DNA from: Dryomyza anilis
Taxonomy: Eukaryota > Arthropoda > Insecta > Diptera > Dryomyzidae
Reading direction: 5' to 3'
DNA: 64,000 bases
Assembly: GCA_951804985.1 (NCBI GenBank)
Contig: OX638131.1
Coordinates: forward strand, 91,152,349 to 91,216,348
Positions 33,256-46,129 of the stretch are shown here, piece after piece (position 1 is the first letter of the stretch; every line of letters starts with the position of its first letter). Both the position numbers and the translations under genes were made by a program. The notes beneath the pieces were generated by a model, which had not been told where the DNA came from, ran no database searches, and was given only the letters and a program-made list of their open reading frames with translations.

Positions 33256-33658
33256 TAGGGATATGCGATTAATCAATTAATCAGAGCCCTAATTAATCTG
33301 ATTAATCAGCATTTTGATTAATATAAAATGAATTAATTTTATTCAATAGAATTTGAAATTTTTGTCAAATTAAAAAAAAGGGAAAATTTATTTTAAAATA
33401 ATTAAAAAAAAAAAGGAAGGTGTTCTAAATGTTCAAAAACCACATAGTAAAGTATTTTTAAATACTTTGCGAAGCAAAAGTTAATTAATCAGAAATTCTG
33501 ATTAATCAAAATGCTGATTAATCTGAATTAATCACAATTTTCATTAATCAGAATCCTGATTAATTGATTAATCAATGTTCTGATTAATCAAAAATCTTGT
33601 TTAATCAATTAATCAGGAAATTGATTAATCATATAATTTGATTAATCGCACAGCCCTA
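33256..33658. mobile_element. TIR element packed with ATTAATCA words
   Basis: Ends TAGGGATATGCGATTAATCA and TGATTAATCGCACAGCCCTA are imperfect inverted repeats with a TA at each tip. The body contains about fifteen copies of ATTAATCA or its complement TGATTAAT, clustered near both ends, around an A-rich centre. Non-coding, with the look of a Tc1/mariner-type MITE; the superfamily is not certain. Confidence 0.65.
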
Positions 33659-34556
33659 TATTATAGATTTGCGGAATATCCAAATTCACTTGATTGTTTT
33701 GTTTCATAATTCGTTTCGATTACTACTTCCAATATTGACTTTAAAAACATTTAAAGGGGTACTATTGTTCAGTACACTTCCGAAGAGCGAGACCGGGAAT
33801 AGAAAAAAATGTTTGCACCCTGTACAACAAAACACATAGCATCTAGGTATGTTGTGGTTTCATTTGCCATATGCTGTTGTCTCTGTTCGATGGCACGTAA
33901 TTGATACACATCAATTGCAGTCCATCCAACAACAAAATGTTTAATAGGCCACACTTTTGTTGTTGTTATTGTTATTGCATTATGTCAGAGGAACCTATTA
34001 CCTAAATTACAACAACGACAACAATTTGAACAATAATGTTGAGAAATCATTGAATGATGTTTATGTTGCTCAAACTGCAATCGATGACTTTGTGAATGAC
34101 TTGTCATGTAAGATCATTAAATCACCACGTGTGTGTCATTCTCTCCTTTACTCTATATCGGTTGGTATCGGTTACAGTGTACATATCTGTGATGTGGTCG
34201 GTTTACTGTGCCAAAGGAAAATTGTGTAAATTTCTAGATTTATATCGATGTTCTGATTCTGTGCAAATGGCTGAATGTATTATAAGACGATGTGTTCGAG
34301 TTCATTGTTTTGAAGTATCTCTATATACATTGTAATTAAATTAAATAGATGCTGTAATACTGAAGCCAATGGCTAGATAGACCGATGCCTTTCTGTGCGT
34401 TGGTTGACTGATTTCCGGCTTGATTTCATTGCAAACTGTGTAAAATGTTGTTGATGAGCTTTGTGAAAATTATTTGTAGATGTTGTAGATAATAATTGTT
34501 TTCGCTTTACATTGCTATTTAGTTACTCTATTTAATATTTTTCAAGTTACTCTATA

Positions 34557-34897
34557 TAAAGGGTTTTTCAATAAGAGCGCTACAAAAGTTTTTTTCAAGC
34601 GTTTCAAGGGACGCTACAAAAGTAAAGCGACAGGGACAGCAAACGACGCCATATTTCTTGCCGCTCTTTTGACATTTCGCTTCAGTAAGGTTTGCCATTT
34701 CATGATTGAAAGATATACGAGCCAACAACGAGTCGATATTATTAAAATTTACTACCGAAATTCGAATTCGTATATCTTTCCATCATGAAATGGCAAACCT
34801 TACTGAAGAGAAATGTCAAAAGTGCGGCAAGAAATATGGCGTCGTTTGCTATCCCTGTCGCTCTACTTTTGTAGCGTCCCTGTTGAAAAACCCTTTA
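34557..34897. mobile_element. hairpin MITE with TAAAGGGTTTTTCAA ends, copy 2
   Basis: The 341 bp element is closely similar to the 22359-22700 copy, including the central spacer (AACGAGTCGATATTATTAAA here against AACGCTTCGAAATTATTAAA). The arms still match well, so it can fold into one long hairpin. Ends are TAAAGGG and CCCTTTA. Confidence 0.82.
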
Positions 34898-36249
34898 TTA
34901 CTTTTGAGGATAGAACAAACATGATTGCCTTAAAACTCTATCACTGACTTCTCAGAATGATATTGTACAACTCGAGATAAAGATTCCAGAAAGAATACAG
35001 TTTAATTCCACTCTGGGCAGTGTTATGAAACATTTAATCGAATGATTTTCAATAGAAAGCTGGAGTTTGTAATAAAAGCTGACTAGTTTCTCCCGTTCTC
35101 AAAACATTCTGGAATTTTATTCGAAAAATATTCAAAATTTGATATTCCCACATTTTTTCATAGTTCATTTTACTAGAATTCATATGCTTTATATAATTTT
35201 CATTAAAAAAAAAACTTTAACATTTTTTTTAATTGATTGACTGGAACTTAAATGAATTTCTGTTTCAAGTTCCACATAAAATAACTGATCTAAGTCTATT
35301 TAAATATCATTCGATACATAAATGTCTTCCACATCTGCTTCCACAAAACCACTAAAGTTAGCCTCAAATAATGTTCAAACCACTCACATCATAGTACTCA
35401 CAAAACCAGCCAAATACTTAACACACACAGCTGGTGTGTCAATAATATTCCATTAAGTCTCATCAAATAAATTTAATTTGAATGGAAATATAGCAATCAA
35501 ATGCACCACCACTCTCACACAAAATGTACCCTTTTAAAATGACCATTAAACCAATACTACTTTCACACAAGCAATAGTTAGTCTGAAGACAGCTCCCGTC
35601 CAATACACAGAGATTTGTTAATATGTATGAAAGCTCTTTAAAATTGCTTGTCTGTGGCTTGTCTGAAACCCATAATCATATATTAATATCATGCCGTATC
35701 CTATCCTACCACATACAATCTGCATCCATATCAATGACTTCTGCACCTGAATACATTATACAGCCTTCGAGAACCTGAACTTAGGTAACTTACCCAATTG
35801 AAAATTTTCTAGAATATGCTATTTATGCAGGCCAGGCAGTGAACATGGAAAAGCTTTCAATTGGGTACTTTCGAGAGGGTACATCCTATACAAATATTCA
35901 TTTCATAACATTTGATATAAAAATTTGCATTTTATGGTAATTTAATGAACACTCTGCCAACACATTTTGGTCTTTACCAACAACACAAACCATTCTATAA
36001 CCTTAATGGTAGACTCTACATTGAAATGTAGTCGATAACTACATAATGGCGAAAACAAGAACATAACCATCACAATCGTCATTCCCATCACTAGCCACAT
36101 CATTGTGGGCGTCGTCATCATCATCGTCATCAATTGAATCTTCATTGACATCGTAATTTACATTTGGACATATTTGTTTCTGAACATATTGTGGAACATT
36201 TGACTTTTTGTTATATTGACTGATATTTCAAAAACCTAGCAGAAAATGA

Positions 36250-38340
36250 TCCGACTTGGAATTTATCGAGAGACCAATGAATTTAGAATTAGTAGATATG
36301 GTAAACGATTCAGGTTCTAGTACTTTGAATATGCACGTAAAGAAATATCTCTGCGAAGAATTCTGTTGGATTAAATTTTCTCGAAGGGGATTTTCCGATG
36401 AGGAATTGTGTAGGAAAAAAATGGTTCGGGGCGGAAGTGTCTCGGGGTAAAATTTTCTCTGGAATGATATGTCGGGTAAGATATTGTCTAAAAATGAATT
36501 GTTTTGGGAAAGAGTCTTCTGGTGAGGATGTTCTTCGGGGAAGTATTGTCTTTGGAATTAATATATAGGAATGGAATTGTCCGATAATGAATTATGTCGG
36601 GAAATAGTTGACCGGGGCTGAAGTACCTGGAGAAAGAATTGTCTTTGGAATTAATATATAGGAAGGGGATTTTCCGATAATGAATTAATTGTGTCGGGAA
36701 AGATTTGTCCGGGGCGGAAGTGTCTCGGCGTAGAAATTTCTCTGGAATGATATGTCGGGTAAGGAGTTGTCCGAGAATGAATTGTTTCGGGAAGAAGTGC
36801 CTCGGGGAAGAATTATCTTTGGAATTAATATATTGGAAGGAGATTGTCCGATAATGAATTGTGTCTTTAAATAGTTGACCGGGGCTGAAGTGTCTCGGAA
36901 AAGAATTGTCTTTGGATTTAATGGAAGGGGATTGTCCGATAATGAATAGTGTAGGGAAAGAGTTGTCCGGGGCTAACTGTCTCGAGGAAGAATTTTCACT
37001 GGAATAAATTTTGTAGAAGGGAATTGTCCGGTAATGAATTGTGTCGGAAAAGAGTTGTCCAAGGCGGAAGTATCTCGGGGTAGAATTTTCTCTGGAATGG
37101 AATGTCCGGGAAGGAATTGTCCGAAAATGAATTGTTTCGGGAAACAGTGTTCTGGGGAGGAAGTGCCTCCGAGAAGAATTGTCTCTGGAATAAATTTTCT
37201 GAAAAGGAATTATCTGATAATGAATTGTGTCGGAAAAGAGTTGTTCAGGGCGGAAGTGTCTCGGGTAGAATTTTCTCTGTAATGGAATGTCCGGTAAGGC
37301 ATTGTCCGAGAATGAATTGTCTCGGGAAAAAGTTTACTGGGAAGCAATAAAATCCGGGAGTGATTTTATACTGATCAAAATTGTGCGGAGATGAAGTTTT
37401 TCGGGAAATAATTTCCGGGGAGGGGAAGTGTCTGGGCGTATAATTGTCACTGGCATTTGGGAATAAATTAACTACGGGAGAAACTGTTCGGCAATGAAGT
37501 AACTCGAAAATAATTGCTCGCGGTGGATGTATCTCGGGAAAAAATTGTTTTGGAAATAAAATATACAAATTACCCGGGAAGGAATCGTCCAAGAATTGAA
37601 TGTCTCACGAATGAATTTCTCCGAGGCGGAAGTATATCGAATAAGAATTGTCTGTGAAATGATAAGTCCAGGATGATTCGCATTGGGAAGGAATGGTTCG
37701 AGAATGAAAGAGTTACAACAATGAATTGTTTTGGGAAAACTTTCCGTTAAGGAAGTGGTTCAGGGAGAAATTGGCTCGAAGAAGAATTGTCTCTGGAATG
37801 GAATGCCTGGAATAAATTGTCTCGGGAAAAAGTTACTAGAGAAAGCAGTGTCACGGGTAACAATTGTCTCTTGAATGAAAAGTCCGGTATGAATTACATC
37901 GAGAAGGAATTGTCCGAGAATGAATTGTATCGGATAGTAAATGTATCTGGAATTAAATGTTCAGGAATCAATTGTGGTTTTAAGAAATAATCCGAGAAGG
38001 AATGAAATAATATGTCCGGGAATAAATTTTCTCGGGAAAGTGTTGATTCGGGAAGAAGTATCCCGGAGTAGAATTGTCCTTGTATTTTATTGTCCAGGTA
38101 TGAATTTTCTCGGAGAGGAATTATACTGGAATTAAATGTCCAGGAATCAATTGGTGAATAGAAATTGTCAGGGAAGGAATAGAATGATATGTCTGAGAAT
38201 ACACTGTCTCAGGAAAGTGTTGATTGGGGAAGAAGTGCCTAAGGGCAGAATAGTATTTGGCTTGCAATAACCGGGATGAAGTGTCTCGGGGAAGAATTGT
38301 ACGGGGTAATTGTTCGTGGGTAGAATATCTGAAGAGTATA
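36250..38340. repeat. degenerate GAATTGTCCGGG / TCTCGGGGAAGAATTGTC array
   Basis: About 2.1 kb of degenerate tandem repeats. The short unit is of type (G)GAATTGTC(C/T)(C/G)GG(G)AA, repeated every 20-40 bases; longer periods of about 190-300 bp can be followed (for example CTCTGGAATGATATGTCGGGTAAG near 36460 and 36740). It is more G-rich than the rest of the intron. Open frames inside (about 60-115 codons) shift with each indel and are not genes. Confidence 0.75.
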
Positions 38341-38418
38341 TTTGAATCATTATTTTACGTTATTATTGCTAATATTTCGGAAATAACTTGATGGTTTTGA
38401 AGTTTCATAATTACTTAC

Positions 38419-38519
38419 GGTCACTTGTCCATTTGGTGTCTCTGGCGGTTCCCATGTAATGACCATCGTAGAAGAGCTCAACGGACGAACTTGTACATTA
38501 CGTGGCGCACTTTCCATTT
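38419..38519 (-). CDS. Lar: Lar exon: first half of FN3-2
   Basis: The 101 bp exon has an acceptor at TTTTTACAG|AAATGG and a donor at GTGACC|GTAAGT. It encodes (K)MESAPRNVQVRPLSSSTM, then VITWEPPETPNGQVT: the A-C strands of the second FN3 repeat with the WEPP core motif. It ends on a codon boundary. It is isolated between introns of 12.7 and 15.1 kb. Reading through the donor gives a short unrelated tail and a stop. The in-frame ATG at the start of the exon is internal, not an initiation site. Confidence 0.94.
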
Positions 38520-39879
38520 CTGTAAAAAATAATAAATTTATAAAAATTATCACAATTTAAATTTTCAACTTAAATAAGAGCAATATTTGCAAATTAATTT
38601 TCGCATATTTTCAAAAAAAAACTCTTCAAATTATGAGAAACACGTAAACTCACATTAAAAATACTGTTAATATTCTACTTAAATTAACTTCGCTCTCAAC
38701 GATGCTCGAAACTCAGGCAACCAAACCAAAGTTTAAATTAACTTCCGCGATAACGAAAGTCATAACGAAGCGCATGAGCTTTAAGTGTTTCATAGGATAT
38801 GAGGTTGGGAACGGAAAATAAAAACACATGAGAATGCGAAACAGAGAAATATGCAACATTTTGTGCACGAGCGAAATATTTCGAAAACAATTCGCCGCCA
38901 GCACTTGGTGTTAGTTGAACCAACATAGAATGTTGAATATTATTGAAATTTATTTGTAATTTTGTTCGATAAAATATGGCCTCAAAGATGTGGGGTTCTG
39001 GTCTTAGAGAGAAATTCTAGAAATGAAAGATAAAGAAGATGATGTGGGTAGAAGTAGAACGATGTAAAAGCAGCACTAGAAGGGGTAGACAATATGGTAA
39101 AAGTTACTGTAATAACCTAATATTATGCATGCAACATTGAGGCAACTTTGTGGCAAAATGAAGGCAACTTGGAGGCAATATTTACCCTAAACTCTTCGAT
39201 TTAACTTTATTTTCGCACTGTAAACAGCGCCATCTTAGTGTCGGCACGAATATCACACAATTTTGGTAGGCAGCAGGCAACATACAATTCAAATGCCTCT
39301 AATTTACGCTCTAAGCCGAGTTAAGTTGAGCACTCGCAAGTTTATAAACTACACTCAACTTGAGCATGCAAAGCACGCGCACACAGACAGACAGACACAG
39401 ATAACCTCAAGCTAATAAACATATATAGTATATGTGAGTCGGCGATTGTACAGGCCTTAAAGCAACTACAACAACACCATAATTAGAAACAACAACAAGA
39501 ATAAGTAATGCTACTGCTGCATCTGTCTGCTTCATTAAGTCCGTCTTTCTCGATAGTTTGTGCATGGTAAATATTTTTTGCATCAAAAAGCGTCATCGTC
39601 GTCGCCACTTGATTTGATTTCCTGTTTCCGGTTGCATTGCCGCATACACCGGAAGTCGTTGTACGAAGTAATGGATGCTGTTGGAGGCTTTAGACACTGA
39701 AGAGAATTTGTGTAAGCTTTATAAAAAGATTATAAATGAAATGCTATAAAATACTGTATGCAGGTATATTTTTTACAAAAAGTCTCCTAAAGCTTTTCTA
39801 AACATAAAGGAAAACATTTACAAATCAAAGCTTTAGCAAGTAGCATTTGTAAAAGAAAAAAAATACCATGCAATGAAAA

Positions 39880-40400
39880 GCTTGTCCTAACATTACAGTT
39901 TTTTATTCCATAAAACCATTTCAGAAAACTTTTTAATTCAAAGCTTTTTAAAAAAGATCTTTTAAATAAAAGCTTTTTAATAAAACTTATATTAAAGTTT
40001 TTAAATAAAAGTTTTCAAATAAAAAAAACTTTCAAATGAAAGCTTTCAAATAAAAGCTTTCCAACTTTTAATTTCAAAGCTTTATAATCAAAGCTTTTTA
40101 AATAACATCATTTAAATAAAAGCTTTTTAAAAAACTTTATTAAAGTTTTTAAATAAAAGCTTTCAAATAAAAAAAATTTAAATGAAAGCTTTCAAATAAA
40201 AGCTTTCCAATAAAAAGCTTTTAAATAAAAGCTGTCCAAAAAAAATGAAAGCTTTCAAATAAAAGCTTTCCAATAAAAAGCTTTTAAATAAAAGCTGTCC
40301 AATAAAAGCTTTTAAATTAAAGGTTTGAATAAACGCTTTTAAATGAAAGCTTTGAAAAAACAGCTTTTAAATGAAAGCTTCCAAATAAAAGCTTTTAGAA
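39880..40400. repeat. AAAGCTTT / TTAAATAAAAGCTTTC array
   Basis: Units such as AAATAAAAGCTTTCCAAT recur every 16-20 bases. An inner block (AGCTTTCCAATAAAAAGC with AAATAAAAGCTGTCC) is directly duplicated near 40200 and 40262. Confidence 0.75.
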
Positions 40401-42039
40401 ACCAAAGCTATTAAAATTAAATAATATTTTTAAAAACTTAAATAAAAATTTATAGTTTGATTTTTTTTTAAATATGTTAAAAAGGAACTGAATAAAAGCA
40501 TTTGCAAAATATATTAAAGCAAATTGCATTTATAAAACTTTTACAGTCCTAATGAGACGCTTTATTCAAAATAATAGATTCAGCACAGCTCTTAAGGTGG
40601 TAATGTTTGTATATATTTGATATATTTTAATATGAACAGCAACTTAATAATATTTAAGTGTAACGCTTAGCATCTTTTTTTTATTAATATTTAAGTTATT
40701 TGCTTTTGTGCTTTATACTGCATCGGTGCGACAAAGATGAAATTAATAAAAGGAAGGAGAGCGATCGATCGATTGAACCGCACGTGCTGCGCTAAGAATT
40801 ATCAGATGATTGCCGCGTTTGAACAATTTTTAATTAGCAATTAATACACTCCACCGACAATAGAAACGTACGAGAGCGGCGCGCTGTTTAATCGATATTG
40901 TGCAGCATATAATACGCGAAAGCTTTAGGATGCTGCAGCCCCAACTTAAAGTCAATTTAAACGGCTAAATTTATGGCAAAGTTTTGCACTTCTGTGTACC
41001 CAGGAAGTTTGCGTGAGTCGTGTTGGCGGCACAAGTGGATTTTTAATTGGATGCTGTTTAGCAGAGGCATCAATGTTCTTCAATCGTTGGTTGGCAGTCT
41101 CAAGAAGACAAAAAGCTGTTTACGAGATTAGAAAAGTTTTATTGCTGCAAGGTATTTGAATAATTTTAATAAAATTATGATTTTTTGTCAATAATTTAAA
41201 GTAAATGCAGAAAGTATATAAGGCTTTAAAGATTCTTAGATTTTACTTTGAAAATTAGATAATAAATAAATCAGATAATAATGATTTATATTTTCATTAT
41301 TCTAAAATTTAGAACATACCATTTGCTCTATACCACAAATAGATTAAAATCATTATAAATTTAAAATATTCTCGCAAATGCATTTATGTTGCAGCAACAG
41401 CAGAATTTGAAAATTGTACAGGAAATTGATGGGCGGTAAATTTCTGTGGACAGTGTTCAGATGAGGGATTATTTTTTTGAAACGTAATTCAACCTGCAGA
41501 TGCTATAGAGGAGTCAGTGTTGTTTTGAATTTTCGTCGTTGAGTTGCTTTTATTTTTGCAAATACTGTGCCTTCGTTTTATGTTTTGTTTTTTTTCGTTT
41601 TTTTTTTTACATATTTTCACCATTATCGTTATTGCTATTGTTATCGATAAATGTAGACGGTAGATGCCCATTAATGTGTACATGTTTGGGAATGTCGAAT
41701 TTGGTAGACTTTTCAATGGATAAAGTTTGTTTTAAAAATTAAAGATTATTTCATGATATGTTAATTACAACATACGTCTAAAATATTCTCATCCAATAAT
41801 TTCGTAATTTTTTGCTATTTACGAGATTTATACTATTTACGAGTTTTTGTGCGGTTGATATGAATCCTTTTAATGTAAAGTAGTATAATTTTTTATATCA
41901 ATGCACAATTATTTAAAAATTGCTGTACGATATTAAAATACAAAACAATACATTTAGCAAATGTATAAATTAAAAAATTAATAAATATAAGTAGAAAAAA
42001 TTATAAATTTAGTAAAACTTATAAATTTATATATACATT

Positions 42040-43470
42040 TTTGGAAATAGTTTAAATTAGAAAATCGATAAATTAAAAAATTGATTAATTTTGAAATCGA
42101 TAAATTTAAAAATCGATTAATTTCAAAATATTAAAATTAATAATCGATATTTTAAAACATCTATAAATTATAATTATAACAAACGATAAATTTATAAAAA
42201 TCGATAAACGTATAATCGATAAATGTATAGCCGATAAATGAATAATCGATAATTTTATAAAAATAATAAATTTTGAAAAATCATAAATGTATTGACTTTT
42301 CAAAATTTATTGATTTTTATAAAATTATCGATTATACATTTATCGACTTTTATAAATTTATCATTTGTTAAAAATCAATAAATTTGGAAACATAGTTCAA
42401 AAATAAATTTAAAAAATCGATAAAGGTTGAAAAAACTGATTAATTTATAAAATCGACTATTTCTGAAAAATCAATACATTTTAATATAAGTTTAAAAAAA
42501 AAAAAATAATAATACAACATTATGCAATATATACCTTGCTAAATTTTATTAATATAAATATAACAAAAATCTAAATTTATATAAAAATTTGGAAAATAGA
42601 TAAATTTAGAAAAATCGATATATATAAAAAGAAATAATTTAAAAAATCAAAAATCGAAACATTTAGAAATCTATTTATTTTATATAGTTTTAAATGTATC
42701 GATTTTCGATTTTTAAACTTATTTATTATAAACGATAAATCTATAAAAATCGATAAATTTATAAAAATCGATAAATTAATGAAAATCGATAATTTTATAA
42801 AAATTAATAAATTTAAAAAATCGATAATTGTATAAAAATAATAAAGAATCGAATTAAATTATTGGTATTTTGATTTTTATATTGATTTTTATAAAATTAT
42901 CGATTATATATTTATCGACTTTTATAAATTTATCATTTGTTAAAAATCAATAAATTTGGATACATAGCTAAAAAATAAATTTAAAAAATCGATAAATTTT
43001 GAAAAAAATGATTAATTTATAAAATCGACTATTTCTGAAAAATCGATAAATTTTAAGATATGTTTAAAAAAAAATAGTAATACGACATTACGAAATATAT
43101 ACCTAGCTAAATTTTATTAATATAAATATAACAAAAATCTAATTTTATATAAAAATTTGGGAAATAGATAAATTTAGAAAAATCGATATATTTAAAAAGA
43201 AAGAAGTTAAAAAATCAAAAATCGATACATTTAGAAATCTATTTATTTTATATAGTTATTTATTATAAACGATAAATTTATAAAAATCGATAAATTAATG
43301 AAAATCGATAATTTTATAAAAATTAATAAATTTAAAAAATCGATAATTGTATAAAAATAATAAAGAATCGAATTCAATTATTGGTAATTTTTTTGAAAAA
43401 ATTGAATAATTTATAAAATCAATAAATTTTGGAAAAATCGTTAAATTTTGATAAATGTGTAAAATAAAAA
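42040..43470. repeat. ATCGATAAATTTATAAAAATCG array with a 572 bp duplication
   Basis: Dozens of ATCGATAA words separated by A/T-rich spacers. A long segment is tandemly duplicated: AAAATTATCG followed by TTTATCGACTTTTATAAATT occurs at 42321 and 42893 (offset 572), and both copies continue through ATATACCTNGCTAAATTTTA. Non-coding. Confidence 0.8.
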
Positions 43471-43510
43471 ATTATAATACGTCAATATACAATATATACC
43501 TTATGCCTGG

Positions 43511-43719
43511 TTTTCACTATGTCATTTTGTGTCATATTTTCTTTCTTTAAATTATGATTGCGACGCAGAAACTGTCCAAAATTAAAATATTTATTAACCA
43601 TGTCATTCGATATCAAAATGCCAACATGTTGGCATTTTTTTAGGACTTCGCCATGTCGAAAAACAACCAATTTGAGAAATGTTCGAACATGAAACTGACA
43701 CAAAATGATATAGTGAAAA
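43511..43719. mobile_element. short TIR element (MITE), 209 bp
   Basis: 24 bp terminal inverted repeats starting TTTTCACTATGTCATTTTGT (43511-43534 and 43696-43719) match at 23 of 24 positions. The non-coding body contains the near-palindrome TGCCAACATGTTGGCA. Target duplication not resolved; superfamily unknown. Confidence 0.72.
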
Positions 43720-44369
43720 AAAAGCATTACTATTTATTATATCTCTAATTAATAAAGATAACTGTATCAGTCAATTGACTGGTAATTTCATAATCTTTGA
43801 AATGGTGTCTAAAACTAAATAGAAAAAGCATCTAAAATATTTTACAATATTAACACATAAACTCAGCGCACTGAGTCAGTAAAGAATGATAAATATCATT
43901 GCAATAAAAGAGATGGCATGGTGAGCTTAACGGACTCTTCTTAAAAGAAGAATTTTGTGGAAACTTCTAGAATCCGCTTATAGACATGAAATGAGTGTAA
44001 TAAAGATATACGAAGCAATACGATTTTCGTGCGTTGTAGAAGTATGTGGAACTTTCTTAAATTCAGCTCTGCATTATGTAAGAGAATCTCAACTGGGGTG
44101 CAAACATTTTAGTGTGATTTGTGATTGGAGAGTGGCGCTGTCAATATCATGACTTTATGGTTAATGTTTTTAGTTAAAATCATACATTTACTAACTAATA
44201 TTAAACAAACATGTTTTATTTTTTTTTTGTATATAATCCAGAGATTATGACTTGTAAAACAGTTTTCTAAAGACTTTAAATTCGTAGCAATATTTTCATA
44301 AAATAAAAAATCATTTATTTTAATTTTCTTAATTTTAAATTTAATTTTTTAAAGCTTAAAGATTAAAAT

Positions 44370-44561
44370 CAGGGACCGCTAATAACCGGAATCGGAACCG
44401 GTGCCGGAACAGTTTCAATTTTTGGAAACAGAATCCGAACCGCTATTAAAAAAAAATGTGAAACAGGTACCGGACCTATATAATTTTTTTGAGTGGAATC
44501 GAAACCGCAATTTTTAAAATCTTGAAACCAGAACCGATACTTTAAAAGCTTTTAGTCCCTG
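44370..44561. mobile_element. small hAT-like non-autonomous element
   Basis: The 192 bp element starts CAGGGACCGCTAA and ends TTTTAGTCCCTG. It is flanked by ATTAAAAT (44362-44369) and ATCAAAAT (44562-44569), 7 of 8 bases identical, which fits the 8 bp duplication of hAT elements. The interior is rich in CCGGAACCG / AACCGG words, like the TTTCGG-rich subterminal parts of the larger hAT-like element at 55936-57830. Confidence 0.7.
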
Positions 44562-45189
44562 ATCAAAATACATCAAAAATATGTATTTTCATTGTAATTA
44601 AAAAAATTTCAAACTAATTGATTTCGATCAAATGTATTTTTATTGTCAAGTTTTCCAAAGTTCCCTGCATAATTATGGCAACTTACAACAATAACTGCAG
44701 GCTGCTACGAATAATGTAAATCTGTGCAAAAAGCTTTGAAAGTTGCTTTGAAGCCACGATTGCTGCCAGCAGCTTACTTACAAAACTTGTGCCAAAGACA
44801 CAGACAGACAGACCCACCAATTTTTGGAAAGAACGTAAAACATACAACGAGAGAGTGAGACGAAAAGAGAATCAGCACCTGCGACCTACACCAATCCGTA
44901 TGCAAAAAAAAAGGCACAACATGCATGGCTGCCGCCGCATGAACTTTATGCAAGTTTTCTGCATTTACTGCATATGTGAGAGAGTGTGTGTTGTGTCCTA
45001 GTTTCTGTTGCCCGCCATCTTTTTGCACACTTCTTGTACTTGCTGTTGTTGCGCTTATTTCTGTTGCTGCTACTGCTGTATTTGTTGTACTTGTTGTAAA
45101 TGTTGTAGTTGTTGTAATGGGCATACACATGCTTTTAATGGAGCGCAACAAAATGTAACGTGAATTTAAATGCAGATAACGTGACCGAG

Positions 45190-45223
45190 TCACACACACG
45201 CACACACACACACACACACACAG
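45190..45223. repeat. (CA)n microsatellite
   Basis: A CACACACACG-CACACA... run, followed about 80 bases later by a (GAAC)n-type run (ACGAACGAACGAACG near 45307-45342). Confidence 0.9.
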
Positions 45224-46129
45224 GCAAAACAAACAGACAGACTCTACACACATAGTGCAGCGTATACTTCTTTTTATCGCTTACATGCGAAGCAGTAGCA
45301 GCCAACGAACGAATGAACGAACGAACGAAAGAATGAACGAACATTTTCCACATTTTCAGCAGGGAAATTGGAAATTATTGATTCGCTATTAGCCAGGCGC
45401 TAGTGCAATGTGGTGGCGTGTTGGCGGAAGTGCGGTAAAACACTAGAATTATGCAAAAGCACTATAAAACCGGCAGCTACCCAATAGGAATTAATGCACA
45501 TCCCTAGCAGGAATTTACTCTATTAGACTAGACATGGTCATGGCCTGATCAGGTTGGTCACACATCACATTGGGTTATGACAAGGAAAGCATTCAATGAT
45601 AATGTCTCTATTTCAATTTTTATTAGAAACGGCATAGAACATTTTTGGTGGCAATCAACTAAATTATAATACTAACCATTTAGAGATGTCTGTCTGTAGG
45701 TTAAAAGCACGTTAATAGCAAAACAAGCAGAGCTAGATTAATGAAACTCAGAATTTAGTTTACTTGTGTGCCAACGTTGTCTGGTATTGAAAATTGTCGT
45801 GATCGGTTCACCGAGACCTTTAATATACCCACTTTAGTACATATACCTTAAATAACACTAAAATCCTTGGTAGACTTTTGTGGGTTAAAGGATTTTTTTT
45901 AATAAAACCCTTTATTGTAAAACAATTAAAAAAAAACAAAATATTCTTTGCGAATCGAATTGCAAATGGGGTTATAGTGCTACGAATCCAATTCTTTCTT
46001 GGTCTACAAACACTTTGGCGCACTAGAAAGGAAAATCTCAGTATCTGTACAGAAAAAAATATATGTGTAAATATAGCAAAAAATTTGATCATTACTATTA
46101 ATTTTTAATTGATTCATCGCCGATACGAC

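Larger units (their letters stand above)
23336..38418 (-). other. Lar: Lar intron inside FN3-2, host of the BEL element
   Basis: The largest complete intron (15.1 kb). The BEL element takes up 9.1 kb; without it the intron would be about 6 kb. Other contents: an ATTAATCA-rich TIR element (33256-33658), a hairpin MITE (34557-34897) and the GAATTGTCCGG-type array (36250-38340). Stretches 23336-23560, 32645-33250, 33660-34550 and 34900-36240 look like plain intron with no recognised element. Confidence 0.85.

Noticed and set aside
37034..37592. Overlapping open frames of 82-115 codons in the 36-38 kb array
   Set aside because: Peptides repeat short phrases (GKELSENEL, SGRIFS) and shift frame at every indel, as expected from a tandem repeat rather than a gene.
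44774..45253. 159-codon minus-strand open frame
   Set aside because: It runs through the CA microsatellite and GTTGTT repeats, giving CVCVCV and TTTTTF runs. Not a credible gene or Lar exon.
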